A model generated the notes under the pieces. It was given only the letters and a program-made list of their open reading frames with translations, was not told where the DNA came from and searched no databases. Source: Sphingobacterium sp. CZ-UAM (GTDB lineage: Bacteria > Bacteroidota > Bacteroidia > Sphingobacteriales > Sphingobacteriaceae). Taken from it: a stretch of 64,000 nucleotides of DNA. Positions 45,380 through 53,502 of this stretch are shown here, one piece after another. The stretch's first letter is position 1. Each line of letters starts with the position of its first letter. A program made the position numbers and the translations under genes. Location: contig NZ_MTCM01000001.1 of assembly GCF_002000245.1 (NCBI RefSeq), forward strand, positions 2,294,001 to 2,358,000. Direction: 5' to 3'.

Positions 45380-45998
45380 TCATCAATGCTTCTAGGTGAT
45401 CTGTATTATAATGGTCTATAATTTCAAATTGACCATTATAATACAGCAATTTATATAAAGCAGTATTTGTGTGTGGAAAATCATCCATATAGCGGGCATC
45501 AATACCAGTCATGAGGCAAAGCATGATACGTAAGGCACGACCATGCATGCATACTAGAATATTTTTTTCATTTGCTTGGCCCAGCATATGATTCAATGCG
45601 ACCTGCTGGCGTTCCATTAATGCGTTAGGAGACTCTCCATTTTCAATACTGACATCCAATTCTCCGTTGCGCCATGCAGCGACCAATTGTTCAAAACCAG
45701 ACAATAACTCAGGTGTTTGCTCCTTCCCTTCGTAGATTCCCCAGCTGATTTCATCCAAGCCGACAAGCTGTTCCCAGGGTAAATTCAGGTCGATAAAGCC
45801 TTTTACTGTCTGATGTGTCCGCAATAAGGTCGAGGTATATATTTTGTCAAAAGGCACTGTATTGTACCGTTCAAAGAAAGCCTGAGCCTGGGCCATTCCG
45901 GTTTCATTTAATGGAGAATTAACCCCTCTCCCCTGCACGATGCCTTTTAGATTTAGATCAGTCTGTCCGTGTCGTATAAAATAAAATGTCTTTTTCAA
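45372..45998 (-). CDS. histidine phosphatase family protein
   Basis: 208 aa. The phosphohistidine motif is RHGQTDLN (residues 9-16), with YTSTLLRTHQT and the second catalytic His in VCMHGRALRIML. Members dephosphorylate small phosphoesters or act as phosphoglycerate mutases. It lies between mqnE and mqnA with only 17 nt and an 8-nt overlap separating them, so it is probably translated in step with menaquinone enzymes. Its substrate is unknown; a link to the pathway is an inference from position. Confidence 0.9.
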   Translation of the reverse strand: MKKTFYFIRHGQTDLNLKGIVQGRGVNSPLNETGMAQAQAFFERYNTVPFDKIYTSTLLRTHQTVKGFIDLNLPWEQLVGLDEISWGIYEGKEQTPELLSGFEQLVAAWRNGELDVSIENGESPNALMERQQVALNHMLGQANEKNILVCMHGRALRIMLCLMTGIDARYMDDFPHTNTALYKLLYYNGQFEIIDHYNTDHLEALMNE

Positions 45999-46015
45999 AA
46001 TGAGTATGATCTAAT

Positions 46016-47215
46016 TTATGGGTTCACAACAGGCAATGCGTAATAACTTTTCTTTTTGGTATCCTCTTCAAAGACGACATCATTGTAGTCGGTCACCACA
46101 TTATACAAGGTATCACGTTCAATGGGATGGCGGCCTACCTTTTTAATCAATTCCACAACCTCTTGTGTCGTCATTCCGGGTTTTTGCTCTTCCGCACCGG
46201 CCATACTGTATATTTTGGTCGTATCGTCCAAGGTACCATCAATATCATCCACACCAAAAGCCAAAGACAATTGCGCTGTATCCCTTGATATCATGGCCCA
46301 GTAGGCTTTGATATGATCAAAATTATCCATGTAGATCCGTGCAATCGCATAATTTCTTAAATCCTCGATAACAGAGACCTCAGGGATATGTGACATCTGA
46401 TTTTCCTTGTTCCTAAATTTCAAAGGAATAAAAGTCTGGAAGCCACCGGTTTTATCCTGAAGCTGCCGCAAACGTTCCATATGGTCTACCCTATGCCAAA
46501 ATTGCTCAATATGACCATATAACATGGTCGCATTTGTGTGCATACCCAGACTGTGAGCTTGCTCATGAATATCTAACCACTGCTCAGCCGTACACTTGTC
46601 ATGCGCAATCTGCTCCCGGATTTCCGGATGAAAGATCTCTGCGCCACCACCGGGCATGGAGTCCAGACCACAGGACTGCAAGTATTTCAGTCCATCATAG
46701 TGGCTCAACTTTGCTTTCTTGAAGATGTAATAATATTCTACTGGTGTGAGTCCCTTGATATGTAATTCTGGCCGATGTGCTTTACATCTTCTAAAGAAAT
46801 CGGCATAAAATTCGAGATTTTGCTTTGGCACTACCCCACCGGTAATATGCACTTCGGTAACGGCTTCATTGTCATATTTCTTCACAATATCCATCATGCC
46901 ATCGACCTCCATTTCCCAGCCTTCAGCGCGCTCTTTGATCAGTCTGGAATAGGAACAGAATTTGCAGTCATATACACAGACATTCGTAGGCTCAATGTGA
47001 AAATTGCGATTAAAGAAGGTATGGTCTCCATGACGTTTCTCACGGATGTAATTGGCAAGAACACCAAGATAGCCTAATTCACCTTTTTCGTATAAAAGAA
47101 CTCCCTCATCAAAAGTGATACGCTCCTCTCGCAAAACTTTCTCGGCTATATTTCTTAATTCAATGTCTAAATGTTTATCATTGATCAAGAAATTTAATTT
47201 ATCTACTGCGTTCAT
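46016..47215 (-). CDS. mqnE: aminofutalosine synthase (radical SAM)
   Basis: 399 aa from ATG 47215, which has an AGGAG ribosome-binding site; a TTG at 47239 adds 8 residues overlapping the promoter box. The radical-SAM cluster motif is CVYDCKFC. PGGGAEIFHPEIREQ favours MqnE over MqnC. VHITGGVVPKQNLEFY and TNATMLYGHIE are further family marks. It makes aminofutalosine in menaquinone synthesis. First gene of the mqnE-phosphatase-mqnA operon. Confidence 0.93.
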   Translation of the reverse strand: MNAVDKLNFLINDKHLDIELRNIAEKVLREERITFDEGVLLYEKGELGYLGVLANYIREKRHGDHTFFNRNFHIEPTNVCVYDCKFCSYSRLIKERAEGWEMEVDGMMDIVKKYDNEAVTEVHITGGVVPKQNLEFYADFFRRCKAHRPELHIKGLTPVEYYYIFKKAKLSHYDGLKYLQSCGLDSMPGGGAEIFHPEIREQIAHDKCTAEQWLDIHEQAHSLGMHTNATMLYGHIEQFWHRVDHMERLRQLQDKTGGFQTFIPLKFRNKENQMSHIPEVSVIEDLRNYAIARIYMDNFDHIKAYWAMISRDTAQLSLAFGVDDIDGTLDDTTKIYSMAGAEEQKPGMTTQEVVELIKKVGRHPIERDTLYNVVTDYNDVVFEEDTKKKSYYALPVVNP

Positions 47216-47236
47216 TAATGTATCTCCTATCTTAAA

Positions 47237-47244
47237 CAAATGTA
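47237..47244 (-). promoter_or_regulatory. candidate -7 box (TACATTTG) for the mqnE operon
   Basis: An exact TAnnTTTG match on the minus strand, 21 nt before the mqnE ATG at 47215. Confidence 0.55.
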
Positions 47245-47347
47245 CCTAAAAGGCGACAAAAGTTATAATAAAATGTGATAACACTCATTCAGGATTGCGT
47301 CATGTTTAGTCTTGGAAAGACAAAAAAAACTCCCCAAGACGATATGC

Positions 47348-49171
47348 TTAGTCGGTAAATTGCTGCATCTCAATCAACTTCTTATACAAGCCGTTATGCT
47401 GTAGCAGTTCGCTATGGCTACCTGTTTCAACAATTTTTCCTGCTTCGATGACGACAATCTTATCGGCATTCTGAATGGTACTTAAACGATGGGCAATCAC
47501 GACTGTTGTCCGATTATCCATCAACTTATAAAGGGAATCTTGTACTAGTTTTTCAGATTCGGTATCCAAGGCCGAAGTAGCCTCATCGAGCAGCATAATC
47601 GGTGGATTTTTCAATACAGCACGTGCAATACAAATCCGCTGACGCTGCCCACCTGACAATTTACCGCCGCGGTCACCAATATTGGTTTGGTACCCTTGAT
47701 CTGTCTTTAGGATAAACTCATGTGCGTTGGCTATTTTTGCCGCTGCTTCGATTTCTTCCTGACTGGCGGCGAGATTGGCGAATGCGATATTATTGAAAAT
47801 CGTATCGTTAAATAAAATCGACTCCTGATTAACAACCCCAATCATGCTACGCAAAGAATCCTGATCCAGATCCCGAAGATCTACACCGTCGAACAGGATC
47901 TGTCCGTCAGTGACGTCCATAAATCGTGGGATGAGATCCACTAATGTGGATTTTCCTCCACCTGATGGCCCCACCAAAGCAATTACTTTACCTTTTTCGA
48001 TACTCAAGTCTATTCCCTGAAGGATCTGCTTATCTTTCGTATAGGCAAAATTTACATCTTTAAAAACAATATTCTGTTCAAAGCTTTCGACCTTTTTCGC
48101 GTTCGGCTTGTCGGTTACTTCACTGCGTTCATCAACTAATTCCAATACCCGCTCTCCTGCTGCAAGACCATTGTGAATACCACTAAATGCATCTGTCAAT
48201 GCTTTTGCGGGACGCATCACCTGTGAGAAAATAGCGATATAAGCGATAAATGCAGGCGCTGTCAAACTTTTGTCTCCAGATAGAACCAAATGCCCACCAT
48301 ACAACAAAATAATTGCAACCATGATCACTCCCAGCAGCTCCGAAACAGGCGAACTCAATTGTTGTCTTTTCGCCATTGCCCGACCAATATTGGCATATCG
48401 TTCATTCTCATTATGAAATCTATTTTTGATAAAAGAGACTGCATTAAAGGCTTTAATGATTTTGATACCAGATAATGCCTCGTCGAGATAGGAAATCATA
48501 TTTCCATAGGATTCCTGTGCTGAGCGTGCCTGGCTTTTTAAATTTTTTACAATTCGCGCTATAAAAAATGCTGAAATTGGAATGACTAACAACGAAAAGA
48601 AGGTCAGTTTCGCCGAGATATTAAACAGCATCACAATATAGGCAATCAGCTGCAAAGGCTCTTTGAATACGACCTGTAAAGTACCCGTAACTGAATACTG
48701 TACAACCTGTACATCGGAAGCAACTTTGGAAACGATATCCCCTTTCCGCTGTCCCGTAAAATAACCGACATGCAGATCCATCACATTGTCAAATACTGCC
48801 CTGCGGAGTTTCAGCAAGGTGTGGATACGAAAATTTTCCATAATCCGCTGACAAAAATACCGGAAAAGATTGCTGATAAATACGGAAATTACGATAACAA
48901 TACAAACGTACTTTAAAGCGCCATAAGCACCGAACTGGGTATTTGCCACATTCGCATAGTAATTAAACCAAGCTAATATATCCGTATAAGTCTCGGGCTT
49001 TACAACTTCAGTGGCAGATTCACCCGTATTAAAAAGTGTATGGAGTAATGGAGCGAGTAATGCTAAATTTAACGTGCTAAAAACAACCGTAACCAAGGTG
49101 CAGATCACATACGGAATCGCAAATTTCTCAATGGGTTTAGCAAATGATAAGAGCCTAAAATATGTTTTCAT
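47348..49171 (-). CDS. MsbA-like ABC exporter
   Basis: 607 aa, a half-transporter with fused membrane and ATPase domains. About six membrane helices fill residues 15-330. The nucleotide-binding domain has Walker A GPSGGGKST, Q loop VNQESILFND, signature LSGGQRQR, Walker B IMLLDEATSALD and the H loop VIAHRLST. It would act as a homodimer in the inner membrane. MsbA-like lipid A export is the family default for this architecture, but drug export cannot be excluded. Single gene in minus orientation. Confidence 0.93.
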   Translation of the reverse strand: MKTYFRLLSFAKPIEKFAIPYVICTLVTVVFSTLNLALLAPLLHTLFNTGESATEVVKPETYTDILAWFNYYANVANTQFGAYGALKYVCIVIVISVFISNLFRYFCQRIMENFRIHTLLKLRRAVFDNVMDLHVGYFTGQRKGDIVSKVASDVQVVQYSVTGTLQVVFKEPLQLIAYIVMLFNISAKLTFFSLLVIPISAFFIARIVKNLKSQARSAQESYGNMISYLDEALSGIKIIKAFNAVSFIKNRFHNENERYANIGRAMAKRQQLSSPVSELLGVIMVAIILLYGGHLVLSGDKSLTAPAFIAYIAIFSQVMRPAKALTDAFSGIHNGLAAGERVLELVDERSEVTDKPNAKKVESFEQNIVFKDVNFAYTKDKQILQGIDLSIEKGKVIALVGPSGGGKSTLVDLIPRFMDVTDGQILFDGVDLRDLDQDSLRSMIGVVNQESILFNDTIFNNIAFANLAASQEEIEAAAKIANAHEFILKTDQGYQTNIGDRGGKLSGGQRQRICIARAVLKNPPIMLLDEATSALDTESEKLVQDSLYKLMDNRTTVVIAHRLSTIQNADKIVVIEAGKIVETGSHSELLQHNGLYKKLIEMQQFTD

Positions 49172-49202
49172 TTATTTTGAACTAAGACAAACTAATTTGA
49201 CA

Positions 49203-49210
49203 CAAAAATA
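49203..49210 (-). promoter_or_regulatory. candidate -7 box (TATTTTTG) for the ABC exporter
   Basis: An exact TAnnTTTG match on the minus strand, 31 nt before the ATG. No -33 TTTG was seen. Confidence 0.4.
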
Positions 49211-49439
49211 ATTTGTCGACCTCTCCTCTTCCATTAAAATTCTTTTGAGCGAAGAAATCGAACAAAAATAACAAATTAATCAAGAAAAGCACTCATACTG
49301 TTCTATTCAATAAAATTCCCAAGAGGCAGTATATAACGACCAGCTTACTATTCATTTGAAAAAAAGACAAAAATAGCTGCTTTTTATAGATAATTCCCTA
49401 ATTTAGCTTCATTCAAATACCAAAATTATTAAAAATAAA

Positions 49440-50600
49440 ATGCAAATAGACGTTGCCAAAAGATTGCAGCAAACTGAAGAATACTACTTCTCAAAAAAAC
49501 TAAGAGAGATAGATGAGCTTAACAAACAGGGTGCACGTGTAATCAACCTAGGAATTGGAAGTCCTGACTTACCCCCTCATCCGGAGGTAATAGCGACATT
49601 GAATACAAATGCCCAACTTCCAAATGTACATGGCTATCAAAATTACAAAGGAGCTCCAGCTTTAAGACAAGCTGTTGCAGATTGGTATCAACGCTATTAT
49701 CAGGCCACTTTTAACCCCAATACGGAAATCCTACCGCTGATTGGATCAAAAGAAGGTATCGTTCATATTTGCATGACTTACCTACAGGAAGGAGACAAGG
49801 CTTTAATCCCCAATCCCGGCTATCCGGCCTATGCTGCTGCCGTAAGATTGAGTGGAGCGGAGTCGATCACCTATAAGCTTACGCAGGAAAAAAATTGGCT
49901 GATTGACTTTGAGGAACTTCGGAAACAAGATCTGTCAAACGTTAAGTTAATGTGGATCAATTATCCGCACATGCCCACGGGTGCCTCAGCATCGGATGCA
50001 TTTTATAAAGAGCTGATTGAATTTGCAAAGGAATTCAATATTCTTATCTGTCATGACAATCCCTATAGTTTTATCCTGACGGATAAACCACGTAGTATCA
50101 TGAGCGTGGAAGGTGCAAAAGAGGTCGCCATAGAATTAAATTCATTGAGCAAATCATCCAATATGGCTGGGTGGAGAGTCGGAGCATTGGTTGGTAGCGA
50201 AGAGCGGATCAATCAGGTGTTACGCTTTAAAAGCAATATGGACTCCGGCATGTTTTTGCCTGTCCAATTGGCGGCAGCAAAGGCCTTACAATTGGAGGCT
50301 TCCTGGTATCAGGAGCTTAATAAAATTTATGCCGATAGACGTCAGAAGGTATATGAAATCATGAACTTACTGGGCTGTTCATACCAAAAAGATCAGGTTG
50401 GTTTATTTGTATGGGCTCAGATCCCAGATTCCTATGCGGATGGTTATGCGCTTAGTGATGCTGTCCTGGACAAAGCACGGGTATTTATCACACCGGGAGG
50501 CATTTTTGGAGACGGAGGAAATCAGTATATCCGCATCAGTCTCTGTGCCACAGTCGAAGTACTTGAAGAATCCATCCAACGCATTAAGGATAACTTCTAG
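49440..50600 (+). CDS. class I/II aminotransferase, likely aromatic amino acid
   Basis: 386 aa PLP enzyme. NLGIGSPDLPPHPEV near the start, GSKEGIVHI, NPGYPAYAAAVRLSGAE, the NYPHMPTG variant of NPxxPTG, HDNPYSF and the PLP-lysine in SLSKSSNMAGWRVG. C-terminal arginine is in YIRISLC. The next gene is tyrA, which favours transamination in phenylalanine/tyrosine synthesis, although aspartate or LL-diaminopimelate aminotransferases look alike. A 125-bp gap separates the two. Confidence 0.9.
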   Translation: MQIDVAKRLQQTEEYYFSKKLREIDELNKQGARVINLGIGSPDLPPHPEVIATLNTNAQLPNVHGYQNYKGAPALRQAVADWYQRYYQATFNPNTEILPLIGSKEGIVHICMTYLQEGDKALIPNPGYPAYAAAVRLSGAESITYKLTQEKNWLIDFEELRKQDLSNVKLMWINYPHMPTGASASDAFYKELIEFAKEFNILICHDNPYSFILTDKPRSIMSVEGAKEVAIELNSLSKSSNMAGWRVGALVGSEERINQVLRFKSNMDSGMFLPVQLAAAKALQLEASWYQELNKIYADRRQKVYEIMNLLGCSYQKDQVGLFVWAQIPDSYADGYALSDAVLDKARVFITPGGIFGDGGNQYIRISLCATVEVLEESIQRIKDNF

Positions 50601-50725
50601 ACACATTTTTCAAAATTAACATTTCAATCCGATGAAATATCAGCGATTAGAGCATACAGATAAATATAATCTGGGTATTTCATCTGAGCTTTGAAAGACA
50701 AACACGAATAAATAATTATTCACAT

Positions 50726-51565
50726 ATGAATATTGCCATCGTAGGCGTAGGCTTAATTGGCGGCTCAGTTGCCATCCGCTTAAAAGAAACAAAATTCTGC
50801 AGTAAGATCATTGGTGTAGATAAAAGCGAAAAAAATCTTGATAAAGCCAAGCAGATAGGTTTTATCGACGAAGCAATGACTTTGGAAGAAGCAATAAAGA
50901 ACTGTAAGGTACTTATATTGACTATTCCCGTTGATGCGATTTTGCAGGTCGTTACTCAGATCCTTGATCAGGTGACAGACCAGGTCGTTATCGATATGGG
51001 ATCTACCAAGACTAACATACTGAACAAAATCAAAGATCACCCCAATAGAGGACGCTATATTGCAGCTCACCCGATGGCCGGTACGGAATATTCTGGCCCT
51101 GAAGCTGCCGTAGCGGGTTTATTCAAGGGCAAGATGATGGTGTATGTTGAAGCCTTTCGAACGGATGAAGATGCGTTCGAAGTTACTGATGCGATCACAG
51201 ATCAACTGGAGATGCGTACCTGCTTCATGAATGCGGACGAACACGATGTGCATACAGCTTATGTTTCGCATATCTCCCACCTTACTTCATTCGCACTAGC
51301 ATTAACAGTATTGGAAAAGGAGAAATCCCAGGGACGTATATTTGAGCTGGCAGGATCAGGTTTTGAATCCACAGTCCGTCTGGCTAAAAGTTCACCCGAT
51401 ATGTGGACACCTATTTTCAAACAGAATCGCGAAAATGTACTGGAAGTCCTCGAAGAGCATATCAAACAATTGCAATCCTTACATGATTCAATCGCCAGCG
51501 AAGATTATGACAAGTTGCATAAACTTATCAAACGTTCCAATAAGATTAAACGTATCATTAAGTAG
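50726..51565 (+). CDS. tyrA: prephenate dehydrogenase
   Basis: 279 aa; NAD-dependent step to 4-hydroxyphenylpyruvate in tyrosine synthesis. NAD motif GVGLIGGSVAIRL at residues 6-18; catalytic region AAHPMAGTEYSGPEAA; HDVHTAYVSHISHLTSFAL with the active-site His; and ELAGSGFESTVRLAKSSPDMW, which is typical of TyrA. It lacks a fused chorismate mutase domain. Follows the aminotransferase gene and ends in a strong terminator. Confidence 0.94.
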   Translation: MNIAIVGVGLIGGSVAIRLKETKFCSKIIGVDKSEKNLDKAKQIGFIDEAMTLEEAIKNCKVLILTIPVDAILQVVTQILDQVTDQVVIDMGSTKTNILNKIKDHPNRGRYIAAHPMAGTEYSGPEAAVAGLFKGKMMVYVEAFRTDEDAFEVTDAITDQLEMRTCFMNADEHDVHTAYVSHISHLTSFALALTVLEKEKSQGRIFELAGSGFESTVRLAKSSPDMWTPIFKQNRENVLEVLEEHIKQLQSLHDSIASEDYDKLHKLIKRSNKIKRIIK

Positions 51566-51624
51566 GGTCTGAACTGGTTTAATGTTGAACAATTGCAGTT
51601 TCAGAGGGAACTGATCTAAAATAA

Positions 51625-51665
51625 AAACGGGGCTGTCCAAAATTTTGGATAGCCCCGTTTCTATT
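51625..51665 (+). terminator. terminator after tyrA
   Basis: Stem AAACGGGGCTGTCCAAAA / TTTTGGATAGCCCCGTTT with one G:T step and no free loop beyond the central AT run, followed by CTATTTT. Confidence 0.83.
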
Positions 51666-51749
51666 TTAGTTTATTCATGCTCCCCACATTCTCTGTCCAA
51701 CTATTCAATTCTCCCGAGGAAGCTTTTCTTTTGGATGGCTTTCTTCTCT

Positions 51750-52946
51750 CTACTCGTCCTCCAATTCATTGAACTTATCCAAATCAAGCTTCGCTCCCAC
51801 CGCATCACCGAGCTTTTCTTTGATAGCAGCACGATAAGAATACAAGTCCGAATAATAAGGATTCAATTCAATAGCTGTTGAATAATCTACCAATGCGCCA
51901 TGCATATCCTCCAATTTTTCCTTGAGATCAGCCCGTAAAGAATACACATAAAAGTCCTCTGGATTCAGTTCGACCAAACGGTCGAAATCAGACAATGCCT
52001 CGGGTAGACAGCCCAAACGTTCGAATAAAGAAGCCCTTTCTTCATACACTATAGATGAGTTGCTGTCATTTTCTTCCGCTTTCGCATAATCGCTAAGTGC
52101 TTTTTCTGAATAACCATAAGATTCAAATACCTTTGCACGGAATACATAAGCAGCCGTTTGATTTTCATCCAGCTCGATCGCCCGGTTAAAATCATTTAAA
52201 GCCAATTCAAAGCAGGTCAATTTAAGATAGAGACTTCCTCTAAAAACAAAAAGGTTACTGTCTCCTACTGTATTTTTATTAATGGCCAAGGTATACAATT
52301 CGATCGCCTTCAGGTAATCATAACAGTGGACATATTCAAGTCCTAATGAATTCAGTTCGTCCGGACTGAGTTCTTTGGGGGTAGATTCCAGCTCCTGAAT
52401 GACTAGATTTTCTGCTTCAAAATAACTTACTTCGGCCTGATTTTCCTGCCATTCCAATACACTGTGATAATTAAAATCCAATCTTTTGGCAATCTGGTAA
52501 TCATAAAATGCGCCCTCATCTTCCCCAATAAGGCGATAGACAAGGCATCGGCTTGCATAAAAATAAGGTTCCTCTTTAAAATGTTCAATTGCCCTACTGT
52601 AGACAGCAATTGCTTCATCGTAGGCTTTTATTTTAAAATAATAGAGTCCAAGGTAACTGTATGCCAGCGCGTTGTTTGACAGCGCAATGACTTGTTCGAG
52701 TACTTCTACAGGGTCGTTATCAGCAATAATCCCCATTGAAAATCCCTTTAAGAGGAGCTGGATGTCTTCTTGTTGGATGTGGTCAAACTCATCCGGGGAA
52801 AAGGAAATGATATCTGTTGGAAAAAAAGACGAAATTGGCAAAAAAGAAAATTTAGCGAGCAATACAGCTGAGGGAAGTTTAAAATCCGCTGTAGTAACAG
52901 CATCGCCGCGAAGGGTAACAGATAGATTTGACATCATTTGCTTCAT
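51750..52946 (-). CDS. tetratricopeptide-repeat protein
   Basis: 398 aa from ATG 52946. After an N-terminal ~75-residue region, tandem TPR units run to the end; clear ones start near YSYLGLYYFKIKAYDEAIAV, VFRGSLYLKLTCFELALNDF, YVFRAKVFESYGYSEKALSD and YSLRADLKEKLEDMHGALVD. No signal peptide, so probably a cytosolic scaffold. Function unknown. The start is supported by a TAGTTTTG box three nt upstream, but Met codons at 52937 or 52934 are also possible. Confidence 0.85.
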   Translation of the reverse strand: MKQMMSNLSVTLRGDAVTTADFKLPSAVLLAKFSFLPISSFFPTDIISFSPDEFDHIQQEDIQLLLKGFSMGIIADNDPVEVLEQVIALSNNALAYSYLGLYYFKIKAYDEAIAVYSRAIEHFKEEPYFYASRCLVYRLIGEDEGAFYDYQIAKRLDFNYHSVLEWQENQAEVSYFEAENLVIQELESTPKELSPDELNSLGLEYVHCYDYLKAIELYTLAINKNTVGDSNLFVFRGSLYLKLTCFELALNDFNRAIELDENQTAAYVFRAKVFESYGYSEKALSDYAKAEENDSNSSIVYEERASLFERLGCLPEALSDFDRLVELNPEDFYVYSLRADLKEKLEDMHGALVDYSTAIELNPYYSDLYSYRAAIKEKLGDAVGAKLDLDKFNELEDE

Positions 52947-52949
52947 ACC

Positions 52950-52957
52950 CAAAACTA
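52950..52957 (-). promoter_or_regulatory. TAGTTTTG box 3 nt before the TPR protein ATG
   Basis: An exact TAnnTTTG match on the minus strand; GGT separates it from ATG 52946. A TTTG lies 15 nt farther up, slightly closer than the usual -33. Confidence 0.4.
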
Positions 52958-53018
52958 AGCTAAATTTCGATACAAAAGAAATTTAAACGTCTCCCATTCC
53001 TGCTTAAATAGAAAGGAT

Positions 53019-53402
53019 TTAATTCAGTTCACCGGTCAAATAGAGATATTTGTACCGAACGATATCCCTTGAATTCGTAAATCTGACAAGCTTTTCATGT
53101 TTAAATACATAATTGGAAACCTTATCTTCCATTAAACGTAAAAACTCAACAAATTCTGCGAAAAAGCTTTGGCGCTCACCAGCTGTAAATTGGCTATTTC
53201 TTACGATCCAAAAAAATTGGTCTTCATTGACATGAAAAGACACTTCATTTTTCTTCTCTTTTCGAAAAATAAAAATCGGGTCATTTTCTTGGTTAATAAA
53301 TAAAGCAAAACCAGTAGTTCCACCATCCAGGTTTACCACAAAAGCGGAAAAATGAACGGTGCCTATCTGTAAATTTTCCAGACAAATTAATTTATGCAAC
53401 AT
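53019..53402 (-). CDS. hypothetical protein, 127 aa
   Basis: I do not recognise a family. From ATG 53402 the protein is 127 aa, with an alpha/beta pattern: VHFSAFVVNLDGGTTGFALF, NDPIFIFRKEKKNEVSFHV and helical FFAEFVEFLRLMEDKVSNYV. No signal peptide or metal motif. The open frame runs further up to 53468, but that would cross the terminator of the TonB gene, so ATG 53402 is preferred. A near box TACTTTTA lies upstream. Confidence 0.65.
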   Translation of the reverse strand: MLHKLICLENLQIGTVHFSAFVVNLDGGTTGFALFINQENDPIFIFRKEKKNEVSFHVNEDQFFWIVRNSQFTAGERQSFFAEFVEFLRLMEDKVSNYVFKHEKLVRFTNSRDIVRYKYLYLTGELN

Positions 53403-53454
53403 CAGGTTAGCAGTTAGATCACCTAAAAGTATTAAGTTTTTATTAAAAAACAAA

Positions 53455-53484
53455 AAAAAGACCCACAATAATGTGAGTCTTTTT
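53455..53484 (-). terminator. terminator after the TonB-dependent receptor
   Basis: Minus-strand stem AAAAAGACTCAC / GTGGGTCTTTTT (one T:G wobble) with an A/T loop and an eight-T tract, 18 nt past the stop. On the plus strand the same position is a C:A mismatch, so it works on the minus strand. Confidence 0.82.
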
Positions 53485-53502
53485 AATTCGAATAAGATTT
53501 TA

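Noticed and set aside
47309..47340. GTCTTGG...CCAAGAC hairpin beyond the ABC exporter stop
   Set aside because: The loop is long and T-rich and no T-tract follows the 3' arm on the minus strand, so a terminator call was not supported.
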